Of a stretch of DNA of 64,000 nt, positions 43,141-61,879 are shown piece by piece. The stretch spans positions 5,270,001 through 5,334,000 of the forward strand of contig CM034547.1 of the NCBI GenBank assembly GCA_020055645.1, read 5' to 3'. The translations under genes were made by a program, and so were the position numbers. Numbering within the stretch: the first letter of the stretch is position 1; each line of letters begins with the position of its first letter. The stretch comes from Tomocerus qinae. Lineage: Eukaryota; Arthropoda; Collembola; Entomobryomorpha; Tomoceridae. Below the pieces are notes generated by a model. That model made no database searches and had not been told where the DNA came from. It saw only the letters and a list, made by a program, of their open reading frames with translations.

Positions 43141-45941
43141 ATGGATTACTTCACTCTTTCTGATAAATTAGTTCCAGATTCCAGTAAGTTGAAGATTTAA
43201 AATAATATTTTGTTTAAAAATGTAACATTTACGGAGGCTTAGTCTGTTTTGGCTAATCTGTATACAATTATTACTATTTCTGTGCTAGTACTTGTACTCA
43301 TTAAATTTTTTGAGTAATAATAATATGTAGTGGATAGAAAGTATAGTGAACATATTTTTATTTTGTTTGTAAACTAATTGTATGTGTTGACAATTATTAA
43401 CAAAAGGGATAGAGCTGGCAGAAATGGACGAGAAGGTGCTAGACTTTCACGAGGATGTATTTTATTTTCAAAGAAGCAATTCTCTATCCTACGAAGATTA
43501 CAGGTATTTTTTAGCATGATTTATTATCTAAAATATTCTTTTCGAGGTAATTGGATGGGACGGACATTTGATGACTAGAAAGTATCATATAGAAAATAAT
43601 TTGTATGCGAATATTTGCAGAAAAATCCCACAGATTGAAATACCTGACAAAGAAGGGCAACTTAAACAATTAATTCGTTTAAATAAAGACCACAAAGGAT
43701 TAAAAAAGGCTTTAATTTCCATGAAAAACGGAAGAAGTCCTCACACAGCGTCCATTGTGCTACTTGGCGAAACCGGAGGTGGCAAATCTTCAACTGTAAG
43801 ACTATTGTATAGCTCAAATGTATATATATAATAAGGAATTTTTAAAATTCTTTACAATTTGGCATCGTTTATAGGTAAATACTCTGTTCCAGAACAAAAA
43901 CTTGGCAAAAATAGATCACGAAAAATCCTGCACGAAAGAAATAATCGAGTATGAAATTCAAATTCCCATGAAAGATTTAGGGGTAGCAAACGGACGATTG
44001 AAAATCATCGATACACCTGGATTTGGGGATACTGCTGGAACAGCTGACCAGAATCTTCTCCAAACTCTGAAAAGCTATTTCAAAGCATATGGAAACCCGA
44101 GTATTGTGCTTATTGTCGCGAAATTTACAGACAATCGCTACAACGATAACCAATCAGGGTTTGTCAAAACGTTGCGGTTAGTTGAGTCATTAAGGAAAAC
44201 GATTTTTAAAGATGGGCAAGTTAATTATCTCCTCGTACTCACTCATATGATGAGTGAAAAGCCAGGAATTCGAGACAATCCTGATTTCAGATGCGAATCT
44301 TTTGCCAACGCAGTACCCAATTACACAAATATGGCAAAACCTATGGTAATTTTGGCTGAAAATTGCCCAGAAGATTGGACACTTCCTATCGTCAACGGAT
44401 TTTCAAGGCTTCCGAGTGGAAAATACTATCCTATCAATTTATACCGGGAAATTGAACGGCTGTTGAAAAATGTTGACCCAATGGCAGATGCTATTATATA
44501 TTCTGCATTTAAAGATATCTCAAAGTTTAAAATAAAAACAACACTCCACCCACTTGAAGATTTAGAACAGCCTGGGGAACTGTGGGAGCCTGAACTCGAA
44601 TGTCATTGGAGAAGTGAAATTAGCAGAATTGTCATTAAAAAAGTAGATCAATTTTGGACAAACTCTAATATTGGAGAGCGAAACAACTTCTTAATTGGAA
44701 TACTATGGACATTACACCGTTTGAAAATAAAAAATTTGAAAGATCTACCCTTCAACAAAGGTCGTGATGAAATCTTGGGATTGATGCGTCAGCTTGAATG
44801 TCATCCAATCGTGCCACAGCTGTTCCAGTCGTTGAGTCTCAATGTGCCGTGCCTGAATTTCGAAAATGGATTGTTTCCCGGCAGAGGTTACAATGCGTTA
44901 ACAATGGAAATGATCGAGAACAAAGAAAACCGAATTTTCGGTAAGGGAGAAGCATTTTCACCAACTCCATTAGGCTACGTAATCCCGCAAGAGTTCAAAT
45001 TTTCAGAGAAGAATCAAATCGCTGATATTTGTGAAATCTACGATACCAAAAGCCTTTGTATGGCTTCGCGCTTGAAACATTTGAATATTTTCACGCAGGA
45101 GTCGTGCATTGATGAAGTACGAATTCCCTATAAAGCTCAAGTAGGTTACAATGTGATTGACTCGAAAACAATTTTCACGGGAATAAGGGAGCACCGGCTG
45201 TTCAGAATCTCTCTACAGGAAAATAAATTGTCGCTTTCCTCTGAGTTTGAAAAGGATCTAGTTGGGCTACCTCAATTTGACAGGCAGAATGCAAACTCAG
45301 TACTTGAATTTCACCAATTCTTCAATAAATATGGCACACACATCGTAGAAAAATGCTACGGAGGAGGAGCTATAATAATTGCATTGGAAGCTAAAGGAAT
45401 CAGCCAGATTAAATCATCCCTTTGCAAGGGGGCTCTGGATTGGACTATCCTTGCCACTTTTATCAAGAAATTTATCGAGGGCGATGAAGATTTTGGCGCT
45501 AAGTTATCCCAGAAAGATAAGAAACAAATATTTCACAGCTGCTCGATTTCTTACAAAGGGGGACTGGAAGGCTACCATTTTCTAGAAAACTTTTTTTCGA
45601 CGAACCTCAAACAGAAAACGTCCCTCGTTAAGGCGTGGGTCGACAGTCTAAAAAATGACCCAGTGATTCTCAGCGCTGATGTCAAAATGCTCCCTCTGTC
45701 TTACTACGTCAAGTTATACTTTGGAGATGAAGCAGTTGCGAAAAACATCAATTCCGCCACGGAGTACTTTTTGAGACAGAAATTGCATTGTCATCATACT
45801 ACAATTTCAAAAAATCAATTTTCATCTTTGATGGTCGATCCCTCGTCTCGCGATTTCGATGGGAATTCTACCTTACCTTCAAATAGGAGTGAAACGCGAC
45901 CGATGGATTCAACATCTTGGCAATGTTGTCCGTGGTTTTAA
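43141..45941 (+). CDS. GTPase-MACPF fusion protein
   Basis: Four exons, 43141-43183, 43407-43503, 43579-43795 and 43875-45941; 807 aa, most of it in the last exon. The N-terminal part is a P-loop GTPase of the AIG1/GIMAP or septin-like kind: G1 GETGGGKSST (about 110-119, split by the last intron) and G3 IIDTPGFGD (163-171). The usual G4 NKxD is not evident; LVLTHMMSEKP is the best candidate. The C-terminal half has the MACPF signature YGTHIVEKCYGGG (about 605-617), the hallmark of perforin/complement-type pore-forming domains. There is no signal peptide or membrane anchor, so the protein should be cytosolic. It ends QCCPWF, a possible lipidation site. The third exon's acceptor (gatgactag) is weak but restores phase. 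An immune or cell-death effector role is inference. Confidence 0.82.
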
Positions 45942-46096
45942 CTCATGGTATGTACAAAGAAAAAACTAGGTCCAGAAAACTTTCACATCATTGACGATGA
46001 TGACTGATTGATCCTATGGGAAGGCTTCAATTTCTGGATTGTTCACTTATAATTGCATAATGATAATGTTTTTCTTTATGGCAGAATTAATATTTC

Positions 46097-46102
46097 AATA
46101 AA
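46097..46102 (+). terminator. Polyadenylation signal of the GTPase-MACPF gene
   Basis: AATAAA about 155 bp downstream of the stop codon. Confidence 0.5.
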
Positions 46103-49100
46103 TATTTTCATTTTTTGTTATCAGCAATAAAAATCACTCGTTCTTCAAACAACTATTAACAATTTAACATAAAATAATAAGCATAGGCTACATTGCGGGT
46201 TGCGGGTAAAGGATTTCCAATAGAAGTATAGGCTGAAAAGGCTTTTAATTCCTATGTGATGGTTTTATTTAGACGATATTATGACCTAATTCTTATGTAT
46301 TAGGTATTATTGAATGGTAAAAACGATCGGTGGTAACTGTCAAGTGTCTGATATACATGATGGCAATCCTTCAATATCGATTCGCGATTGGTATATAGAT
46401 ATATATATCAGGTAAGCTTTATATTAATTATATTAGATGTATATGTGCCCATATGAAATAAATAATTGGCTACGCCGGATCCATCCTTTGCTTGTGCTTC
46501 ATAAATATTTGACAAAGGGAGGTCATGATGATAGAGAGAGACTTGCATGTATATAGTAGTAGTCGAATAAGTAAAAGTCACAAACAAAACACTCCATATC
46601 CAGTTCCATCCACTACGCAGTAGAAAACGAAAACGTATTAATTAGTTTACAGGCAGCATATTGAACTATATACAGATATATCAGAGGATATATAAATGAA
46701 CTATATATGTACTACTATCGGGAATGTTTGCGTTCATCAATCTGATAAAGATGTGCGCTTGAATAAATACGTGTGTGGTGAGACATTCATAAATACTGGC
46801 AGTATCATAACATAACGGTGACAGTCATCCTTTGCTGTTGGAAATATAGTATATGTATAAGCAGTGGGTTGGAAAGGTCGCTGGAACTGAATAATATGTA
46901 GGGAAGTGAGAGTGAGCAGCTTTTCCCATCCAACAGAGTTGCTATATCTGTTGAAAACTCTGCCAGAATGATATCGTTCACTTGGCATGTTTTTGCATCA
47001 CTAAATCCTTACAGAGAATGGCATTTCCTTTCCCTACACTAAATCCCTAATCAAATACTTTTATTACCGATTCTTCAGTATATATTTCAAACTAAATTGA
47101 CATCACAATTTGTTAAGTTTTTGCATACATCTAATTAGTAAGTCGTATTTCGAGCATAATTAGAAACTACTCCGAAGAATAGGCCTAATTAGTTAGTCCT
47201 ATAGTGTCAAAAGTATTGGCGACTGGCGAGTGCGAGAAAGCATTTGATGGGGTGGGATGAGAAACAGTTCAGAATTATTATTACAGCTACCATATTATTA
47301 TAGTTGTATATCTAAATTGTATATACTCATTTGTAAGACTAAGTAAGATAATTACTTGTGTAATTAATGCCATTAAAAATCTGAAAAGGATAGTTCGAAA
47401 TTACTTTAAGAATGAGCTGTAAAAACTTGAAGACGAGAGAATAGTATAAAATAGCAGACTGTAACTTACCTCGGTTAACTTAACCTTGAATAACTCCTCT
47501 ACGCTCTCTAGAACTATTTACTCTCCTACAGAATGCATAAAAATACTCTACTATCATTACCTATATATACTATATAGAAGTTTACGGAGATGTCTCGTAT
47601 AAGAGAGTGTTTGCCCTTGGAGTCCATTTAGCAAGTGCATTTAGCAACACTGCTGAAGAAGACCCAAAAGTGAATCGCAATAGAAAAAGTTGTGTGTGTG
47701 TGGACGTTGAGCACTAACCTAGGCCAAAAGGACTCCCCCAATGTAAATGCACACACGTTCGACACGTATAATAATAATAACAAGCGTCACATCAAGGCAC
47801 AGCTCAAATAGCCCGACTCTTCTTCAGCTTTGTTTGTGGCAGTTGCTAGCTCAATGAAACGAGAGTAGAACCAGGACTCTTCCTCCTCCGGAATATTATC
47901 AGTCTTTCTTTCAGTCCCAATTTCCAGATCCCTGTCTCCTACACCCAAATCCCTTCCATAATGACATGGTAAAATACCTATATGCATTTACAAGTGGCAA
48001 TATCAATGATTGAATCAAAAAATTAATTAATTGCAATTAATATACTTAAATAAATATACAAATTCTAAGCCATCATTTTTCGAAATACTTTAATTATTTT
48101 TTATTTACTGACGGCAAAAATAAACAATTTTTTGGAATATATTTTATAATGTGGCAGAAATTTTGAAAAATAATCAGCTTCGAATTTTATATTTTTAATC
48201 ATCTAAAAAAATACATAGGATAAAATATTATGTTGTTTAGTAAAATCGCTATTCTAAGACTATCATTCTCTGATAGTCTGTCAACATTTATACAGTTACA
48301 TCTTTTTAGTTTGCTTTTAGGATTAATTCCAAATTTATTTTTAGAATTAATTCCGGAAAACGGAATAAAATTTTCACATTTAAAAATTGGTTATATTTCA
48401 GAGATTGAGAAAAATCAAATTGTTTTTAACATTTTCTACTCTAGATAAGGTAATTTGCAAAAGGTACAAAAATGCGTTCATTTACACCATCAAGAATTCA
48501 TATTAAATATTTATCAGCCCAGTTTTGTTAAAATTTCGAAGTAGCTAAATAGTACATATCACAAGAATTTAGTCATAATTTTTTTGCAATGATTTACCAA
48601 AACTTTTAGATATTAGTAAAAACATGTTAAAAGTACTTGTGACTATAGTAAATAGAATCACAGAGTTTAATAATCATATTTATAGTTTAATTACTTCAAC
48701 TACAAAGGGTTATTATTAATACGGAGAGTGTACGGGAAGGAATTGTAAATTTGTATTTCCAAAATAGTCCATAATTTCCCAGTGGGAAGGTTTTAGCTGC
48801 TAAAATCGAAACTGTGACGCTAAGGAATGAACTCCGTGGAGTAGGTGTACGTCGTAGAGCCGTCTCCTCAGGAGCTACAGGCACAACTAGCGTATTTTCT
48901 GCAAGTAATTCTCCTGTTTAGCTTAGAAGAGCATCACAGTTATTCAGACCTTCACTCAAATCGTTCCTCTCTCACAATCATCAACCCGGAAACCAGTACA
49001 AAACCTTTTTCTAGTATTTCTTAACCTAAACCAAACAGGTACTCTATCCTAGATTCTTTTTTAACTAAAATTAGGAAATTAATCATAGAATTCATTCGTA

Positions 49101-49138
49101 ACTAGTATTTGATTGTAATGAATTTTGTTTGTTTTACA
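46103..49138. other. Intergenic region with two uncertain coding hints
   Basis: Mostly AT-rich with TA-rich runs near 46400 and 46680. A protein-like minus-strand frame at 47787-47987 is listed separately. On the plus strand a good acceptor (ataatttcccag) ends at 48782 and opens a short frame reading VLAAKIETVTLRNELRG until a donor near 48904; it does not join in phase to the frame at 49143 and may be a leader exon. Confidence 0.35.
47787..47987 (-). CDS. Possible small acidic protein or terminal exon
   Basis: A 66-codon frame with a strongly charged middle (DRDLEIGTERKTDN, then PEEEESWFYSRF) ending GYLSCALM. The segment is richer in GC than its surroundings. No homologous family is recognised, and no upstream exon could be joined with confidence. 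It may be a real small gene, the last exon of a larger one, or chance. Confidence 0.25.
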   Translation of the reverse strand: MHIGILPCHYGRDLGVGDRDLEIGTERKTDNIPEEEESWFYSRFIELATATNKAEEESGYLSCALM

Positions 49139-49142
49139 GAAA

Positions 49143-49295
49143 ATGCCGAAAAGCAAGGGAAACGGTGGAGGAGCGAAGAAGGGGAGCGGGGACGTTGAGG
49201 CGAAAGTGGCGGATGTGGCCGTAGCTGCTGAGTCTGCAGACAAAAAGGTGGAGAAGAAGATTGACAAAAAGTCGGGAGGAGGAAAGAAAAAGTAG
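49143..49295 (+). CDS. 50-residue lysine-rich protein, unknown
   Basis: The ATG lies five bases after a textbook splice acceptor (ttgttttacag, exon start 49139), so an upstream non-coding exon is likely. The product begins MPKSKGNGGGAKKGSG, has a short alanine/valine-rich acidic middle (EAKVADVAVAAESA) and ends KKSGGGKKK. Over a quarter of residues are lysine. The coding stretch is much richer in G than its flanks, which argues for selection. No domain is recognised; nuclear or RNA association would be a guess. It sits upstream of, and convergent with, ABCC copy 2. Confidence 0.5.
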   Translation: MPKSKGNGGGAKKGSGDVEAKVADVAVAAESADKKVEKKIDKKSGGGKKK

Positions 49296-50383
49296 ACGAA
49301 GCCCACCGTCTCTATGTTGTCTATCATTTCTTATTCACAAAGGAGAGTCCGCGATATAATTAATTACAATTATTTGTCACCATTCTGTCGTAGTGTCTGA
49401 AACAGCATAAATTACATTATTATGATTGTGATGGGGAATTTGAAACATCTAAGAATGTGCGACTACTACAAGACTTTATCATTGAATATTATTAATTAAT
49501 TAATAAACTAAGGTTAATACAACAACCATCAGTCTATTTAATCCTCATTAATTAAATAATCAATTAAATTCATACAAAATAATGTTTAAAATCATATCAG
49601 TCATCAAATCATCATTTTCTGCATTAAAATAGATTCATCCTAAAATAAGCATTCACAAATTAATATTTGCGTTAAAAATCCGTATAAAATTATTTACCAT
49701 CAATCATATGGGGCATCATGAGCCATAGAATATTATTCTGCACTTACCGTTATTCGCTAGAATAACATAGCAGCATAAACATACGAGAATTTACATTTTT
49801 TGTGGTTACGACAGAACCAGATATAATATAATAGGCATGTTATTTACGTATTTATTTAATTTTCATAAAATAGCACTTGTTGGTCATAAAAAGGGCATCC
49901 AGAGAAATTGGATTCGATTGACATTTAAAAAGCGAATTATTTTAAGTATATTACTGTAGTGCTTTGGGCAAGTTAGATAAATAGGTCATAGTAATCAATA
50001 GTAATAATAAATAGACAAAATGCCGAGTCGTATATGGACTTCTCTAAATATTCGACGAGAGAGTCGAAGAAGAGAAATTCTTTACGACGCATCAAGTCAC
50101 AACAGGATGGAACTCTGTTCAACAGGAATCGATATGAAAGACAAGTAGGAGTTTAGTAGGAAAAGACTCAAAAACGCAAGACATTCATACGCTACTTCAT
50201 CCTTATACAAGCTGTTGCTAGCAAGGAGGAATGGCCTACGCAGTAAAAGTTCCCTTAGAATTCCAATTTCATACAATCCTTAATAATTAAGGATTGCAAA
50301 AGAAAAATAATTAATTTTAAATTATTGGTATGAATGCGAAGAAGTTATTTGGGGCAAAGAGTAAGAGCTTTTAGTTCATTCTT
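49296..50383. other. Convergent 3' flank before ABCC copy 2
   Basis: AT-rich; no exon, RNA gene or repeat family recognised. Confidence 0.45.
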
Positions 50384-56722
<6,339 letters not shown>

Positions 56723-57099
56723 TCTTTGCGCTTATCTTTGCTTTGCGGTTATTTTATCACGAAATTCAAAAATAATAGACCATGATAATGTTATGATAGC
56801 CAATCGTCCATCACCACAGCAATTCTTACTGAATTTCTGTGGAGATTTCTATGAAACGATGAGTCATCAGCTGATGCGTAACTTTTCAACTTTCCTTGAG
56901 TAAAAGTTTCAAAATCCGTTCTATTATGACTAGGTGCTTGAAACTTGAAAGATAATAAAAATGGGTACCTTGATTTACAGTGTCCGTTAAAAAATATCTT
57001 CTGGTGACAAAATAGACAAAATATATATATCTGGATCAACCGGGTGTTTTTATTTTGGGCTTTTTCAAAAAATTACATAAAGTAGCTGCCAGATAGCAT

Positions 57100-57105
57100 T
57101 TTATT
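57100..57105 (-). terminator. Polyadenylation signal of TOP3B
   Basis: AATAAA on the minus strand, about 28 bp after the stop codon, giving a very short 3' UTR. Confidence 0.55.
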
Positions 57106-57132
57106 GAGATTGACAATATTGCCGGCGATTTT

Positions 57133-60100
57133 TTATTTTCCACGGCCACGGGACGACCGACCACGCTTCCCTCTGCCTCGTCCGCGACCCCGACCTCGAC
57201 TGCCTCGACCACGACCGGAAAACTTTTGATCAACGACCCGGTGCTTCACAACGTATTCCTGAAATTCTTCAGTGCAATAGATGCAGCCCTTTCTATCTCC
57301 TTCAGTCGTCTTCTTAGGCAAATCAGCAAGGACCAACTGAGACTCACAATTGTCACAATTTTCCTCGTCTAAAACTGTCACACGACGAGCCCCTTCGAAA
57401 ATTGCGATGTAAACGTCACACCTGCAAAAACATCATAAAAAGAATATAATAATAATAAAAAGTTAAACATTTTGGACTGTATAAGCTTTGAGTTTTCTAC
57501 ATTGGTTACTCGTAAATTTTTAGATGGTTAGTCAAATACAAAATATTTATATCTCCACAAAATATATTTTTTAAATATTTCGAACTAGAAATATTTTTAA
57601 ATACATATAATTTCATAAAAATCTACAAAAATAAATACTAAAAATTATTTTAAAAAATAACCTGTTGCACGCAACTTTCCATTTCGGTCCTGAAGCAACA
57701 TCTAGGACAAGGACTCCATCGTCACACTCGCCACATGCAGAAATCCCTTTTGTGTTGAACCCATATGGGCAAGTCGGGTGCAGACAACTATTACATCCGT
57801 CTCCTTTCCTCATCCCCCTTCATACAATTTTATGAATGTCAAACCCTTCATTCGTTTCGGTAACCAGATTAAGCAAAAAGTCAATTCTTACGGGAAAGGT
57901 GGATTATTCAAACAGTAAGGACAGAAAGTGTAGCTCTTGGCCTTGCTCCCTCCATTCCAGGCAATTAATTCGAATTCATCAAGGGGACAACGGACGTCAT
58001 TGAAGGCTCTTAGACTTCCTCCTTGAGGAACATTATATGTGTCGTTACAATTGCCACAATGTAATCGACTCACATTACAGGCCACTAGTTTCATATACCG
58101 ACGGCATTTCCCACATCTTTAATTTCAAAAATAGTCAGTCAATTAACTCAATCACAAAATGCAATCTGACTTTTAAATATTAACTTAATAAATAACATAA
58201 TATCTCTACTTATTTTAATCAATGATAACCTTGAAAATGGTTTTCCACTGTCGGCGTATTTTGAAAACGAGACTTCGAATAATTCGTCCATTGACTCAAT
58301 GTTTTTTACAAAATATAAAAATTTGGCTTTGAAGATATCCAAAGTGTGGTCAACAACTGGTCCCAGGGTTGCTTCACCTATCAAGTCAATCAAATATCAA
58401 AGAATGTATATTCATTAATGATTGCTATAATGTTAGTTAATTATCATAATATTTCTTAATAGCATATAATATAATAATGCCAGTCTATATTATATTATTT
58501 AAGCTGGACCAAGATGAACTAAGTTGTCTAAATTGGTCTAAGTTCGTCTAAATTGGTCTAATTTCGTCTGAATTGGTCTAATTTCGTCTAAATTCGTCTG
58601 AATTCGAGTTGAATTAAAAATATGGGCCTAAGTTCTTCTGAATTGGTCTGAATTGGTATAAATCGACTTAAGGCGCATTGAATTGTTATACGCGTGAAAA
58701 TACAAACGTCCTAGGATATGTAGGCTGACTGATGGAGACGGCTGAGTGATTGATACTATTTCGGTTAGACTAGTAATAGATAAAAATAGTAGTGTGTGCA
58801 CTCACCTCTCGCAATGAGATCCAATTGTTTCTCTACTTCAGACCTCATTGTTGGTAGTACAAGTTCTGGATCTATCTGTAATTATAAAAAATTTAATTTA
58901 TTTCACTTTTAACATACTATTGAAGATTCATACGTTCTATGAATTTTTAACATTATATTTTGTGCTATGCAGATTGCAGATTTAAAAGACTTTTCTTCAG
59001 ACTCTTCTCTTTTCTGGTTAAAGATATTAAAAATTTTGCATAAACAAAATTACTACCAAAAGGGCTCTGAATTTTGCAAAATATCTATAAAAACTGTCAA
59101 TTCTGTATGTGTGACTACAGAAACTTAAATCCAAATTACCTTCAAATAGCCATGAACCAGAATAATGCCCAGCTCAGTTGGAGCTAACTTACGACCAGGT
59201 AATAATTTAACGTAGTTCCTTTGGCAGATGTTATTAATGTGAACGGGAATTGAAGCATCTGTGCCAATTCCATGTTGCTCCATTAAAGATATCAATTCAG
59301 ATTCCGTCAAATAGTCAGGAGGTTTTGTTTCTGACTCAAATATTTTTTTCTGTAAACATAAATTATACTCCGTTTCACTGAATTTGACTTACATTTATTA
59401 TATCTGGAACTATAACAGATGACAAAAAGAATTAAAATCTAGAGTTACCTCAACGATGCTGTAATTTGAATTAACTGAAACTTGGGGAATTTGATCTGTA
59501 TTAGAAATTACAGTGTATGGACAGACTTTAGTAAATCCTGCAGTTGTTATTTCTTTTCCTTTGATTGTGAATGCTTCTGATTGAATCCGAAAGTCTATGG
59601 TAGTTTCCAGATAAATACAATCTTCAGTTACCTGTTAAAAATAGCTTTTTGTAAAACTTTTTAAGCACATTTACGAAATATTAAAATTACAGCATAAGTA
59701 AAATTTCACACCATCTGAATTTTATTAATAGCCATTTAAAAAAACTACGAAATTATTTTTTATTAAGAATTACTACCATAAATAAAACTTAGAAAAGGAA
59801 TTACGGTAGAAATGAAGTATTTGACGATAAAAGCGTATAGTTTTGAGCTATCAGAATCGTGAAACGTGGAAGATGTAGTTGCAACCAAAGGCGTGATTGG
59901 AGAATGGTCCCCAGCGTCGTGACCTTTCAATGGAGATACAATCGACGGCCAAGTAACATTTGATGACCACTCATCATGATGACCAAACTTTGTTAACAAA
60001 CCTCTGAAATATTCATTTTAATTCTCAATTATTTTAATTACGAATGTTTTTGAACTATTACTACCAATGAGCAACTGGTTAATACAAAAGCCTTACCGAT

Positions 60101-61879
60101 AGTCGAAAGTAGATGGGTAGTGAGTAGTTTCTGTACGAGGATAACTAATATATCCTTGGGTATACAGTCTTTCTGCAACTTGCATTGTGTGGTGAGGAGA
60201 CATTCCCAGTTTGGAAGAAGCCAATCGTAATAATTCCACTGTGTTCAATCCCAAAGGACGCTTCTTCACGCATTCTTTTCGCTTCACATCCACAACCCTT
60301 TACAAAAAATAAATGTTAATTAATCAAAAGTCTTTCACTGGCGGCAAATGATAGTTAAAAACATTGTCATGTTTTGTGTTTGGACAAAGACAAAACATTT
60401 ATGAAAAATAAGTATAATACAACACAGAATAGGGATGGTAAAGTAATTGCAGTGAGCAACTTACGTAGCAACTTTATTTTCCCGAATTGTTGCTAGAAAA
60501 TATTCTACCACCTCTTTATCAAATATTCTTCTTCGATTCCAGTCCAGAGACGCTTCCTTGTCGTCATCCAAAGCTACTCTTACCTAATTTAAATATAGTT
60601 TGATCATATTGTATCTAACTTTTTGTATTAAAAATCAGAAAGGTTACGCACATTTATTCCCCAGTACTTTTCTGGTTTAAACTGTTGAATCGTATCGTGT
60701 CTCTTGACGCAAAATCCTAAAGTTGGGGTTTGACATGGTCCATAAGATATCAGTGCAGAGTCTAAACTTCCATATTTACCCTGCAATTTTTACAAGTAAC
60801 AATTTCCCATTTTTGTTGTCCCAAAAATAAAGAGTAAAAATATATTTACAAGATATCACAATTTATTTACGTGAAAAATTTTAGTTTGAAAACGAGTGAA
60901 ACAACAGCCAATTCTAAGATCCAATTCTTGTCGGGCATCGACGCTTTTAGATTCATTTGCATTGGGAACTATCAAAGAATCCATAGCCTTTTTTAAATCT
61001 GGGGCCGTTAAAGCGGAAAACTTGGCTCGAAATAACGTCTAAAAAGAAAATTAAAAATAAAGACGATTGCTGAATTTAAAGATATTTCTTAATCTTAATT
61101 ACATATATACACGTTAAAAATGCAAATAAAATTAAAAAATGTTTCTAATATAATAAGAAACCTGTGCTGGAACTAGTCTCATGGAATCTTTAAGTATATC
61201 CATAATTTCAAAACAGATGTTTTCTCCTTCTTTGTCACAATCCAGCCACAACACTAAATATTGGGCGTTCCGGGATTCAGCTTTGAGCATCATTGGAATT
61301 CGCTGCTTATCATTGCACTCCTGTTTTAATGTTGGACACTCAAATAACTCCGCCTAGACAAATAAATCATTCATTTCAAAAGAGGTTGACAATTTTGAAT
61401 AATTATCGAGTACCGGCTTTTATTTTTTACTCATTTCAACAAATATACGATATATTGGTTTGTATTTCTCCAGTGGAAAGGAAAGAGCCTGGGTGGGTTC
61501 TCCCTGGTTAATCAGTTTGAAAATGTTGTATATACTTACTGGGTCGACTTTGTCCCACGAATTGTACTTTGAAGTGAAATCTAATCCAAAGACATGTCCT
61601 GTGACAGCTGTCATCCTGTACAAAACCGACTTCCCTTGAAACGTTCCATCCCACTCGTGGACGGGAATTCCATTTAAACCTGATAAAAGTTTTTATTTTA
61701 CATAATACCGAGATTATAAAAGGTCAATCCAACGGGTTAAAGCTTTTAAACTGGAAAACAAATGAAATCAATTTTGAAAACTTACTTTTTCTTGACTTAA
61801 AGTTTCTCGTGTGTAACTTTTGGGCAATAAGCTCGGCGACTGAAGGCTTTTCGGCCACCATCAAAACCACTGTTGACAT
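57133..61879 (-). CDS. TOP3B: DNA/RNA topoisomerase III beta
   Basis: Fifteen exons: 61879-61786, 61679-61540, 61353-61162, 61038-60871, 60780-60652, 60583-60465, 60297-60097, 60003-59805, 59631-59449, 59349-59140, 58875-58806, 58377-58230, 58116-57892, 57817-57662 and 57421-57133; 840 aa. This type IA topoisomerase passes single strands of DNA or RNA and works with TDRD3. Toprim metal-binding DCDKEGEN lies at 116-123; the catalytic tyrosine is Tyr333 in [13 protein letters not shown]. The stretch [20 protein letters not shown] is characteristic of the beta form. Several Cys4 zinc motifs follow (CGKC/CGNC, CPYC, CNSC, CGEC, CDNC, CIYC). The protein ends in an RG-rich tail of about 26 residues, the RNA-binding feature that separates TOP3B from TOP3A. 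An in-frame Met ten codons upstream (61909) is an alternative start. One donor (GTGCGT after 60652) is unusual. Confidence 0.95.
58526..58605. repeat. 10-bp-period satellite in a TOP3B intron
   Basis: Eight consecutive 10-mers of the form GTCTRAATTS (R = A or G, S = C or G, with one or two AGTT/ATTT variants) run without a break in phase. A shorter, less regular stretch follows at about 58635-58655. The array lies inside the 428-bp intron between exons 11 and 12 (58378-58805). Confidence 0.85.
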
